The notes beneath the pieces were generated by a model. That model was not told the origin of the DNA. It searched no databases and saw only the letters and a list, made by a program, of their open reading frames with translations. Of a DNA stretch of 64,000 nucleotides, positions 40,596 to 51,477 are shown one piece after another. The stretch spans positions 1 through 64,000 of the forward strand of contig JABANN010000045.1 of NCBI GenBank assembly GCA_013115125.1. Reading direction: 5' to 3'. This DNA comes from Perkinsus olseni (Eukaryota > Perkinsozoa > Perkinsida). Every line of letters starts with the position of its first letter. The stretch's first letter is position 1. A program made the translations under genes and the position numbers.

Positions 40596-42954
40596 CTAAT
40601 CAGAGTCGGAGTCGGAGTCAGGGAAGGGGATCGAGTTGATGCCTGTCTCGAGAGCTCCACCGCCACGCCACGAGGCTCGCTTCTTCTTAGCCATCTCCTT
40701 GCGGAAGTCTGGCAATACCACAACATCTTCGACTCGCGCTAGGGTACTACACTACTACCTTTACCACGAACCTTGATCAGGTCCGAAGCTGCCTTGTCAC
40801 CCCAGGTGTCACCAGCACCATGGCCGAACCTACACAGAGTAGTTCCAGGAAAGCTCCACCAAGGCAGCTTAGCAATTCTACCTCTTCTTTGCTTCATGAG
40901 TATTGTCCTTTCTCGAGGTCGTAAGATGGGAGATGTACCTGTCATTGGTCCCCTACCACCTGCACACTTGAAAGAGATACCTACTTGGACTCATCTATCC
41001 GCCTCCAGTGGTCTCCATGCTTCTTGCCAGAGGTAGCAGCAGACTCTCCTGTGCTGTCCTGCCACCATTCAGAAGAAGGCGCCTCGCTCCATTCCCATTC
41101 TTCGGAACTTTCGGGCGTCGTGGGAGCCTGCTCCTCGCTTTCTTCCGCGGGTTGCTCTGATAGGACACCCGCTACATCAATGACCCCCGACCCGTCGGTA
41201 ATACCAACAGAAGCCTTCTCCTCCTGCTCGTTCTCAACCTCTGCACTCTCTTCCTCGGCCTTCTTTGCTTCTGAGAGGCAACCTTGCACAAGCCAAGCGA
41301 ACTCAAATCCCGATCTTGAGCCGACGCCCAGAAGAGTATCACTAAACTCAGCCCGAACGACATTACTCTCGGACTGCTTCTTCTTGGTCACCACAGCTCC
41401 CCCTTCAGAAGCAATCTCCTCCTCCTCAATGGCCTCGTGCTTCCCTAAAGACGAAGGATCCGCGATCAATACCCAACCTCGCTCGGATAATCCCCGCGTT
41501 CTGCACTACTCTTCGAATGCTTCTTTTTCTTCTTGGGGGCCTCCTCTTCCTCCACTACTGCCTCGGGTTCCTCGACCTCCTCTACACTCTTGCGATGCTC
41601 TGAATGAAGCTTTGGTAATGCAACAAATCGCCCGTTCGTGATCGATGGTACTACTCTTCGAGTGCTTCTTCTTCTTGGGGGCCTCTTCCTCCTCTTCTTC
41701 TTCCACTACCTCCTCAGGTTCCTCGACCTCTTCTGCACTCTTGCGATGCTCTAAGTGAGGCCCGGATGGTAGAGCAAATCGCCAGACGTTTTCAACGGTA
41801 CTACTTTTCGAATGCTTCTTCTTCTTGGGAGCCTCCTCTTCCTCCACTACCTCCTCGGGCTCCTCGACCTCCTCTACACTCTTGCGATGCTCTAAGCCAG
41901 GTAAGAACAGAGATACCCAAGTTTCTCGGCAGTGATCAGCAACGATACTACTTTTCGAGTGCTTCTTCTTTTTCTTTGGAACCTCCTCCTCATCCTCGGA
42001 CTCCGCAGCGACCTCCTCTACCTCAGCTATCTTATGCTCTGAAAAAGATTCTCGAAATTGAATCGATCTTGGTTCGCCTCCACCCACAATACTTTTAGAG
42101 TGCTTCTTCTTTCTCTTCTTCTCGGGTTCGGCCGGCTCCTCAGCAGCGACTAAGAGGAGATCCCGATTACTCGACCGCAGTGCCGACACGCTCGGGAATA
42201 TAAAAGTTTACTACCCTCGGCCTCCTCCTCCTCCTGAGCGACCTCCTCCAGCTGACCATTCTCTGAAAAGAATATGTGAGAAGCTCTTCTACGACTCGGA
42301 GCTAGTCACAGCTCTAAGTTGTATAGGACAGCAAACACTGGGATCGAACACCTCAGGTGGTCGATGCTCACTCTTAGAATGCTTCTTTTTCTTTTTCTTC
42401 TCGACAATCTTAGTGGATTCGGGCTCTGAAGGGGAATCATCGTTGTCTTGATAACGCTCTGTCTCAATTCAAAAGACTCCCTATTTTACCTTCAGTGACT
42501 TCCTCCACCTCTGCCTCTTCTGCTGCTGCTAGCGCCTTCTCTAAGAAAAAACCACGGCCGTCGTAGCGCAAGTCACGAAGAGGCACTTTTCAACAATAAG
42601 TACTACTTTTCGAGTGCTTCTTTTTCTTCTTCTTTGCAGGCTCCTCGGCGTTGACCTCTACAAGCTCTTTCTCATCTGAGACGCCACCCATACTACGCTT
42701 AGTTCCAGCCAAGGAAAGAACGATGTAGACGAGATGCACATGCCTTGAAAATCAACCCAGCTAGACAGACGAGATCACCTTCGGCGGGTGCTGCTTGGAG
42801 CTCTTCACTGATCTCCTCCGCCTTGCGCTCTGAGAGAAGTCACGCTACGAAAGAGGGAGTTCAGCTTCAGCTCACTCTTGGAGTGTTTCTTCTTCCTCTT
42901 CTTCAACTCGACATCACCCTCGACATCAACTGCAGGACACGGAAGGCGAGCCAT
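40596..42954 (-). CDS. Nopp140/SRP40-like nucleolar phosphoprotein
   Basis: Homologue of NOLC1/Nopp140, a chaperone of snoRNPs shuttling between nucleolus and Cajal bodies. The evidence is the C-terminal SRP40 domain: LCRFGHGAGDTWGDKAASDL IKVRGKG (about 40770-40850) then DFRKEMAKKKRASWRGGGAL ...INSIPFPDSDSDSD, ending at 40596. It fits the family pattern of W/G-KA, VRGK-FR-E-K-KR-S-RGG and SIKF. The rest is low complexity: at least eight modules of an acidic Glu-rich run followed by KKKKHSK, each in its own exon, then an acidic Trp-containing segment (EEWEWSEAPSSEWWQDS). The ATG at 42954 (MARLPCPAVDVEGD) is the first plausible start; no LisH domain is visible, unlike animal Nopp140. Alternating acidic/Ser and basic blocks are the family hallmark and usual CK2 targets. 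Confidence 0.75.
41510..42036 (-). repeat. Tandem exon-intron modules in the Nopp140-like gene (four clearest copies)
   Basis: Units of about 140-150 bp, each one exon (HRKSVEEVEEPEEVVEEEE APKKKKHSK type) plus a roughly 54-nt intron starting GTAGTACC. All introns are in phase 1 and split the same lysine codon, so whole exon-intron units were duplicated. More diverged KKxKKHSKS exons continue to 42954. Confidence 0.85.
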
Positions 42955-43204
42955 TGATGACTGGTATAAGTTGACTATCTACTCGACGCAACGCATTCGA
43001 GTATTCCCGCTGCCAAGTCCGAAGACAACCAAGCCTCCTTCAGTGAAAAACACCGGCCAGAAAAATCGAAGAAGTGCAATACTTGCAAATACCGAGTGTG
43101 AAGAAGCTTTGCATCGTAGCGGATTCGAAGTTCCCAGAATAATAGCTCGGGGGAATGGGTTGTTTCGACTTGATCACTCGGTAGCGCGGCGACGAGGAAA
43201 AAAG

Positions 43205-43280
43205 CGGCCACCGGGGATCGAACCCACGCCGTCAAGCGGTCACCGTCACCGGGGATATGACCTTCCTCTGGGCGACTCGC
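43205..43280 (-). pseudogene. Degenerate tRNA-like sequence with A- and B-box
   Basis: On the minus strand TCGCCCAGAGG (about 43265-43275) resembles an A-box, GGTTCGATCC (43214-43223) is a good B-box, and a T6 run follows as a possible Pol III stop. Acceptor and anticodon stems do not pair, so it is not a working tRNA. It could be a decayed tRNA-Ser/Leu copy or a SINE head. Confidence 0.35.
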
Positions 43281-43486
43281 TCGCGGATCAGTCTCCATTG
43301 AGGACCAATGTACCTCCGGAGAAGGTCTTCAACGATTGGAGATAACATCATGCGTCGTCGTTCAAGACTCATTAACACAACGCTCGGATGGTTTTGTGGC
43401 AACATCAACAACAAAAAGCATCACAAACATTGTTTTATGGTGGGAATCAATAATCTGAGTCGCGGAGTATCGTACGAAGTCGCATG

Positions 43487-43985
43487 TCAACAGCAAGTTT
43501 CGAATAGATCAGGGCCTTCAAGAAGCAGGTTAGCCAAGTGAAATATGTCTTGTCCTTCAGCCCAGGAGTATTTAGGGACTCTGTAGTGATCCTTATAATG
43601 AAGGGTGGAGTATGGTCCACGCCAATGGTCTAGGTTATCCGGCTTTCTGGGGTGTACCTTGCCTGTTAAGAGCCACATTACAACACCCTGAGATATATCA
43701 ATATCAGTCATGAGGTCAGCCTCTGGGACACCCTCTTTCTGTGCTATGTACTTCACATAGTTTCGGAATCGCTGATCGCACTTCTCAACCATGTAGGGTT
43801 TGTCAGACAGTTTGGATGGGTCGGGAACGACCTGGTCCGCACCCTCTTCCAACTCCCTCAATCGATCCTCGTCGAACTTGAGCTCCATCTCCCTGAATGT
43901 TAGAAGGAGCAATAGAGTAAAGGGCAGCAGCAGCAGAGTCGGGAGGAAAACACTTGTGGTCCACAATAGTGGAGCGAACTACACC
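43487..43985 (-). CDS. Membrane-anchored or secreted protein, unrecognised (A)
   Basis: About 165 codons open in one frame: FAPLLWTTSVFLPTLLLLPF TLLLLLTFREMELKFDEDRL gives a strong hydrophobic helix, a signal anchor or signal peptide. A soluble part follows with ELEEGADQVVPDPSKLSDKP, RFRNYVKYIAQKEGVPEADL, DNLDHWRGPYSTLHYKDHYR and an end LLLEGPDLFETCC. There is no ATG at the 5' edge; the frame begins just after an AG (about 43986), so a short upstream exon with the start codon is expected. Same strand as the next gene, with which it shares only an HWRGP motif. No family recognised. Confidence 0.6.
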
Positions 43986-44141
43986 TGCAAACTGATCTCA
44001 GCAATGAGCCCTTACGGTATATAGCGATCAAGAGTCGTGGATAATCTTGTTATCTGAAGAGGCTGCCCGGGTGCGGGTGTATCGAGATTGACCCATGTAA
44101 CCCATTGTACCTACGAAGACAAGGCTGTTGGACAAAGGCAA

Positions 44142-44964
44142 TCAGGGGGGATGACCGACGAATTGTGCCTTTCTCTTGGAGACGTAGCGATACAGGAACT
44201 CTAGCTGCATGTCTTCACATCCGTGGGAAGGACCTCTCCAATGAAGGTCATTTTGAGACACATACGAGGAGAAATACTTGAGCTTCGAGCGTGACGGCCT
44301 TGGAAAGGGCAAGGTACTTGGGTACGGAGCTAGATTCAGGGCTCCTTGCATCCGTGCAAGCATCTCCTCCTCCCAAGGGGGTATGCCACCGATCTCCTTC
44401 ATTAGATGACGTTTAAGGGAAGGCACCCTGTCTGTAAGGTTCTTCTCTGTAGCGTTCTGGGCCTCAATTGAAAAGCCGGTTCCAACGCCCTTGAAACGCC
44501 TTGTGAGATGAGCATCCATCGAGACGTCGAGGAAGAATCCATACCTAAGAGTGATGAGCATACCGCATGGCCTGTGAAGGAAGAAGACTATTTCATCACG
44601 TTGAGTTGGTCAGATCCCGGACGATATACTTCACGCGCCCTTCAGCATCACAACCAACAGCACACTGAAAGGAATGACCAGATGGTCAGACGCTCCCTGC
44701 TCAAGCCGCATCACATGCTCTTTATCAACCTCAGAACGTGTATCACAAAAGTTCGCTCGATATTTGGTTGCCCGCTGCTCAGATCGAGTACTCGTAGCCT
44801 GTGGAATGACAAGAGAATCTCGACTGTGAATCTTCATTCACATTGAATGAGAGGCTCACCTCCGAAGTAACTGGAGGGTCACGCGTTGGACTCCCTTTCA
44901 ATATCCCTTCCACCAAGTGAAGCGTCAGTGTTACGAATATAGAGGAGAACAATGAAGTTGGCAT
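44142..44964 (-). CDS. Secreted or membrane protein, unrecognised (B)
   Basis: ATG at 44964 encodes MPTSLFSSIFVTLTLHLVEG, a likely signal peptide. An intron (GTGAGCC...CCACAG) then joins in frame to ATSTRSEQRATKYRANFCDT RSEVDKEHVMRLEQGASDHL. After a second intron the last exon reads YGFFLDVSMDAHLTRRFKGV...NATEKNLTDRVPSLKRHLMK EIGGIPPWEEEMLARMQGAL...DLHWRGPSHGCEDMQLEFLY and stops at 44142. There are two possible N-glycosylation sites (NATE, NLTD). No catalytic motif recognised. The HWRGP near the C-terminus also occurs in gene A, so the two may be very old relatives, which is only weakly supported. Confidence 0.6.
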
Positions 44965-45901
44965 GAGTACGGTGGCTACGATGAAGCTACTATGGGGATC
45001 GACTCGATCCGATCGACTCTGTCACGGTACCCTCCATTGACGGTACCTTCCGCTACCCCGTTGGGGGTAGCGGGCAGTTGCAACCCATGAATTAGAGTCT
45101 ATCAATCAGCGATCTGCTTCAGCGACACTTCTAGGTTGTGGCGCTGATGCGTACCCGAAATGACGAACAGATGACTTCATGTTCATGCTAGAGTCTATAG
45201 AAGAACCTCTACCTGAACAGGCTCTCGTATATCAGACGAGAAGATTAACGATCTCATAAAGCAACTGACAGCATAAGTCAACGCTGACTATGCCTTCGAC
45301 CTCATCATCATCATCGCCGACTAATGGGACGACAGATTCTGTCAAAGTACCGAGAGAACAGGCAAGAGGAATGGTTGATGCGCCCATAACCATCATGAGG
45401 GCTCTCTTGGATCAAAGACGGACAGCTTCGCTAGAACACAAGTGAGCTTGATCATTTCCGAGCTGGGCCGGCGTGAAGAGGTTTGCTTCTCTTGGATGAT
45501 GCACAAAATTCGCAATAAGATACTGCTGTTGCAAATGGGGTGCGCCCGAGAGACGGGCCCAGAACGCCGGCGCACTCTATTCGCAACGATTACTATTGAG
45601 CAACCTACAGCGTAGGCCCTTGAAGGCGCAACTATCGGAGAACGGAGAAACCGAGATGCCTCGTCGATAGCCACGACGTCGGTGAGCCAATTCACCAGTG
45701 CTCGGCAGTGACAACTCTACACAGACAACAGGTGATGCCTAGGAACGAGAGGTGGCTGTCATAAGATGATAACGACAGATCACAACCAGCGGCGAAAGAA
45801 AGCACTCAACGGTAGTTACAGTCCACCACCACGTGAATGCAAAGTAGCAGTGGTAGTAGTAGTTCGGGAAGGTATACACCATTATCGTGAAGAAGGACGA
45901 A
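44965..45901. other. Gap without a recognised gene; one strong hairpin
   Basis: No convincing exons. It contains the perfect 10-bp hairpin at 45050-45073 and scattered palindromic GATCGACTC-type words near 45000. Confidence 0.5.
45050..45073. repeat. 10-bp perfect hairpin with GTTG loop
   Basis: CCGCTACCCC (45050-45059), loop GTTG, GGGGTAGCGG (45064-45073). GC-rich and stable. It lies between genes, just upstream of the start of secreted protein B. Confidence 0.85.
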
Positions 45902-47227
45902 TCATTCGTGCAGGCCCATCAGTCGCAAAACACTTTCCTTGTCAAGCAAGTTCTGGAAAACCGTATGGTTCTCTGATGTTGCTTGCTGTACGCTGTCAAG
46001 TTGCTCAGCAGTGAATGTCCCTGTAGTGACTCCAATGGCGAAGGCACCCTGAAATGATGAATAACCATTATAAAATACGGTAGAATACAACGGTCACTGA
46101 TGGCCGTTCCCTCACCCCGTCAATCGCAGCTTCGATGTCGCTCGGAGCATCGCCGACATGAAAGTGCCTGAGAGTGAATGATCGCTGATACTCATACGAC
46201 AGACTAGCTCGTAGGGAGGAGGAGGCGACTCGAGTCGAGGAGAGAGCATTCAGATGGAGCCACCGAACCACAATGCTCGCATGAGCATTGCGCAGTCTAA
46301 GACAGGGACCCTAGAGCGGAAAGCGTAGGGGAGGTCGGCGAACTTACTTTACTATATCAGGAAAAACGGAGTCAGCCTTGCTGCGGGCCATACGAACAAG
46401 CTCCGTTCGATAAGGCGAGTCGTTACCTCCGAAGGCACCAACCTGAGGATGTGATAACCTCTACAGCATGATGTGTGATGAGCGGAAGAATGATTACTCT
46501 AATCGGGTCAGTGGTGAAGTATTGCTCGATGCCTAGGGCACGCATCTTCGCCCAACCAATAGACTCGACGTTGCCTGTGACCAAACCAACGATGACCTGT
46601 CAAAAAGGAGGGCATGGTGACCCGTCCAATTCAATCAGCAGACCGCAAGGAGGCAGTCCTACCTTGTCTTTGTAGTTCTCAGAGAGCGTTTTCAACAACG
46701 ACTCGACACCCGGTAAGATCTCCAAACCCTCACCGAACTTCTCGAAATGTTCACGTCCGAATTTGTCCATAACCTGAGGGTCTACGAAATGGCTCGGCGG
46801 AACGGTCCTCCCAAAGTGGTCATAGGGGAGGCGAAGACCGTACCTTCATAACGGCGGCAACCTTATCGTCGGTAACTTCCTCAGGCGGGCATCCGTAGTG
46901 GACAGCGAGATCTCTCGCGATCAACATGTCAGTCATACCATGATGAGGAATCTGAAAGAGAAATGCCGGTTGCCTTCGAAGACCTCTGCCGGTGGCACTA
47001 AGCTAAGGGGCCCACGCCAGCACAGCTCATTTCTCAACTCTTACAGCAGTAACGTCCGCATCGTCGGTGTCGAAGACCGCCTTCATGCCAGCAGCGAATG
47101 CTAGATGGTGCCATCTGTTGCGCTCAGCGCTATTGGCCCCTACTGACCGAACAAGTGTTCCGTCGACATCAAAGGTCACTAGAATACGGGTGCCTTGCTG
47201 CTGCTGTTGCTGGACGGCGGTGGACAT
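45902..47227 (-). CDS. HAD-superfamily hydrolase (phosphatase-like)
   Basis: Haloacid-dehalogenase-type hydrolase, intron-rich. ATG at 47227 gives MSTAVQQQQQQGTRILVTFD with a short polyglutamine run, leading straight into the nucleophile motif I, FDVDGTLV. Next exons: AAGMKAVF, a cap region HYGCPPEEVTDDKVAAVMK and MDKFGREHFEKFGEGLEILP GVESLLKTLSENY, motif II in VIVGLVTGNV (about 46560-46590), motif III/IV in FHVGDAPSDIEAAIDG (about 46120-46165), and GAFAIGVTTGTFTAEQL before the end ...LMGLHE at 45902. Layout and helical cap match the phosphoglycolate phosphatase/beta-phosphoglucomutase-like group. The substrate cannot be told. Several introns of about 50-80 nt separate the pieces. Confidence 0.85.
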
Positions 47228-47611
47228 ACTGGCTTCACCAGAAGTAATCAGACGTAAGTTAAACTGCGCTTCAAAGTAGACCGATGTCGGGAACACCTCC
47301 TCCTCCTTCTTGAGCACCAGGACGAGGAAACAACGTCACAGGAGAACTCAACACCTTCGGACCTATAAAACCTATAAGACATGTAATATTAGCAAGCAAA
47401 CTATTTGCAACCCGGCCGGAACTCGTTTGAGACCAGTAGCCAGTAGCCAGTCGCAGCGTTTAGTCAAGTATAAGAGGTGAGGACGAGGGCATATCGGAGT
47501 CACTCGACAGTGGTCCGATAAAGTACAGAAGAGTTTCACCTACGCTATGGCATAACTACCGGAAACGACAGTTGCTAGAGAACTCGATAGTGATAAGGCA
47601 TGATATAATCG

Positions 47612-50600
47612 TTATAGTACGTCGAAACACAGAGAGGTGAACTGGCGGGCAGCGGCGGCGGTTAACTCTAAGCCGTAGGGTTGTCCCCTCCAAACGCTGG
47701 CGGCGCGGACCTGAAAGGCCCAGATATATCAGCCGGGCCGTGGACCGCGGGCTCGACAAACCAGGTAATGGTTCTTGCGAGGGGTGAGGGAAGGCAGGGA
47801 TGAATAGTGTACCCGAACTCACCCTTTCCTGTGATGCAGACCCTGATGCGAGAACTCTCCCAACTCCATATCGTAGCCTCTGCTGGCTTGCAGTAGTTCC
47901 TCGTTTACATAACGACGTGCTCTCCGAGGTGCAGGGGAATGATGAGCACTACTGCCGAATGCTACCTACAAAAGCATGAGAGGCTCTCAGGCGATGAGCC
48001 AAGGCCAGATCGCTCCGCCCACCGCCTACCTCTTCGCCCCAGCGCTCAACTGAAAGCATTCGTTTATGGTACGTGATGGGCTCGTAGTACTTGTCGATGA
48101 CCACCATTTCGTGGATCAGGTCCTCGGCCTGATGACGATGAGACAGTTGAGGTAGCGAACACCAGCCGTCAGTGTTCTACCTTCGCGAGCACAGCATGAT
48201 CTGTCTTCTTTACCGACTTCACAATAATCCGTTTGCCGGCGTGGCTGTACCTGAAAAGACGGACTGGACACTGGTGTCACGTCGGGAGCTATTTGACTAT
48301 CGGTTCTCAACAAAGGACGGCGGTCGTGTTGTACGTGAATGACTTTGACAAGACCATCAACAAGTGTGGGAAACCCACAGTCCCTCGGCCGCCACAGAGA
48401 ACTACCGTTCGGCGAGGGTGTTGATGGCTTCCATGGCGCTGTATCCGTGAATATCAGCATTCTGACAATGGAGTTCGGCCGTGTCTGGATCAGACGCTAT
48501 ATCGAAGGCTTCTAGGAAGTCCGATGAGGAGGCGAAGCAGAGGGGACCATGCAGGTCATAGACCTAGACAAGATTACACGATCGAGTGGGCATAGGGTAG
48601 GGGGATGGTCACCTTGAGTTCATCAGTGCTCATATCCGGACGTTCGACTACACTCAGGCTCTTGTGGCTCTGCCAGGAGAATAAAAGGGCCTACCAAGGA
48701 ACTCGAGAGCTCACCCAGGAACTCATCAACACCCGAGAGCCTGCTCGACAACAGGTGCTCACTTGAAGGCACACGCCGACTCCCACGGCGATCGCCAGGT
48801 CAGTGAGAAGGGTCACCACGGTCACGACTACTATTATGAGTACATCCCCACGGGGAAGCTTCCTCGAGCCCCGAAGGATATACCGTTGGACCAGTTTGTT
48901 CCTGAAAAGGACAACACTAGAGAGCCCGCCTCAGAGATGCCACCTATGCTCACGAGCGCATCTGCTTGGTCATGAAGGCCGCCGCTACCATACCGAATGT
49001 CGACCACTCGAAGGTGTGGATAACCACGCAGAACATGACACCCACCAGGGCCGCAATAGGGATGATGTTGATGGCGTGGTAGACGAACTGAACGGGGGGA
49101 AGCAATGACTTCACAGCATCGCCAGAAACACGGATACGGGGAGCAAAGGTTATGGGATCCCCATTGAAGTCTCATCAGCTAACTACAGCCGTCTACTACA
49201 CTGACGTTCACGGAAGAGGTCGAGAGTATCTTACGACCTCGTGGATTACCAGGAGTATGAATAGTGTAAAGATACCCGCCACAAATCCAGAGAGCCTTGA
49301 AGTGCCGCCAGACTTGATGTTGATCATCGACTGTCCGATCATAGCACAGCCGCCCATACCGCCGAACGTACCTAGCAGGGCCAAACTGATACGAATTGGC
49401 GGGGAAACTCCGGTGGATATAGTTTCATAAAGGCGCATGCAACGAAACACGGCGATCCCGAATTCAGTCGGTTAAACAAGCTTGAGGGCTACCTTTCTTT
49501 CAAATTCGGCAGTGACCTACCAGTAATAAGCTGCGCCAGCCCCTGCCCCCAACACTCCCTATTAGGGTTCCCTTTGGTCTGCGTTATCTCATCAATCAGG
49601 TTCAGCGTTAGCAGTGACTCGATAATCCCTGAGCATCATGGACGGCGTAGGGTGGAACCAACAGGAAAATCTTCAAGTCTTCGATATACAGCTGTACTGT
49701 AGAGGACTCACCGATAAGAGCAATGACTATGGCATGAGGGAAAATGAAGGTGAACAGATCCCAATCGAAGGTCGGTAGGTGCCAACGATCGTCGAACCAT
49801 ATAGGTATGGGGAAGTAGCCCTGAGGCGGCGGAGGTGGGAGCCAGCCGGCTGCCAGTACTCAGTGCGCTCCTCACCTTCACCGAGGCTATGTCCTCCACG
49901 AGGCGAGTAGGCCATCCAACCTGCCTGTATATACCCCATTCAACACCGGTGGCGATGACAATGCCTGAAAATACAACAACACTGAAATTGGGCGAGATCA
50001 CCGCTAGTGACTTACCCGTGAGGGCACTGGGGAATCGAGTGAACTTTGGCAGTACGAAAGTGACGGTCATGGTGATCGCCACCAGAAGGAGCATCTTGAG
50101 GATATCATCCCAAGGCAGCCACGGCTCGCCATCGGTAAGGACCTACGACCCAACACAGTCATCACCGAACACCATTACCCGGATCGAATTAGCTGCACTT
50201 CCACCAGCAGGAAGAATCGACAGCCCATTCCACCACACGAGCAGTCGCCAACAGTCGCTGCCAAGATCTCACCTCGAAGGCTGTGAGCCTTCGCGCCGGG
50301 CCGACAGCATTTCCTTGCGTCCACTTGAACGCCTCAAGCTGGGCGAGAAAGATAACAATCGCCAGACCGTCCACGAAGCCTATCATCACCTGAAGGAGCT
50401 TCCTTCAGGGGACACACAATCCGCGGCGAGAAAATAGCAGAACGCGATGCTACTACCGGTGCTGATATCATGCGCAGGAGTTTACCAGCCCGGAAAACGC
50501 CGAACAGGATTTGAATAACTCCAGCCAACATGACCGTGTAGAAGAGGTACCCTATGCCTGGCAAGCATCAGCCCAGTGCCGACCCAGTATGGCTGGCCTA

Positions 50601-51477
50601 CAGTAGTAGCCGTACCTTTAGCTACGATGGGCGGCATGACCACTGCTGTGGAGCCGGTAGCTCCCGATATCTGACCAGGGCGGCCGCCAGCAAGAGACGT
50701 GATCACGCCCATCATCCACGCTGCCTGAGACGGTACGACTGATACACGCCCGACATGGCGAACAGGAGTTGAGCTTACCTGCAGTCCAACGACCGGGTCA
50801 ACGTTTGCGACGAATGAAAACGCTACAGCTTCCGGCACCTAACAGGAAGCCATGTAACAAGGCGTTAGAGAGCGGCAGCGATCGGGGCGAGGAAAGCCTG
50901 CGCGAGACGCCAGCAAGTTGCGACTAGAACCTGGGCCAATGCCACTGTAAGGCCACTGAGGAAATCCAGTTTATGAAGCTTCAGCCATCGCCATGTCCAT
51001 TTACCCCAACCCTGGGCCTTCTTTAACACAGCAGACTTCTCGCTACCGGACTCTCCACTACTGCTAACCTGCGGAACAAACGCTTGCTCGGAGGCCGACG
51101 ATGCCCTTCCGTGATAAAGTCCCCACCGAGTGGAAGAGTTTCGAAGAGCACTATTGTCCAGAATCGGCGGGACAGCCGGCGTCCTCTGTGCTGAGAGACT
51201 GTACCATGCACAGCACAATATATGAGGAAAACTTCAAACAATGAAGTCCCCGTGGCTGAAAGTCCATTCATGTTTCGCCACTCAGCCGTACGATGGAGTG
51301 GCAATGGACCGAGTCGACTCTATGACTGACGACATCCGGTACTACGTCATGTGAGAGGCTCGCCTCATAGATTGGGCTCGGCTCAGAAGACTCCGACGGC
51401 GTGAAATCCTTAGCCTCTGCTGAACCTGCGTCGCGATCGACCCGGACTGGATCGTCACTGGCCTGCCGAGAGTCCAT
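47612..51477 (-). CDS. SulP-family anion transporter with STAS domain (SLC26-like)
   Basis: Multi-exon sulfate/anion permease. ATG at 51477 begins a hydrophilic N-terminus, [20 protein letters not shown]. Membrane exons then appear in family order: [20 protein letters not shown] joined to [18 protein letters not shown] (about 50760-50840), [20 protein letters not shown] with [88 protein letters not shown] (about 49330-49390, the best SulP signature), and [25 protein letters not shown]. The C-terminal STAS domain has [20 protein letters not shown] and [16 protein letters not shown] (about 48430-48560). The last exon ends TSLCFDVL at 47612. Likely plasma-membrane sulfate or anion uptake; eukaryotic and bacterial SulP share this layout. 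Confidence 0.88.

Noticed and set aside
48763-49108. Plus-strand frames with His/Tyr-rich peptides
   Set aside because: They are the reverse strand of SulP transmembrane exons and have no independent support.
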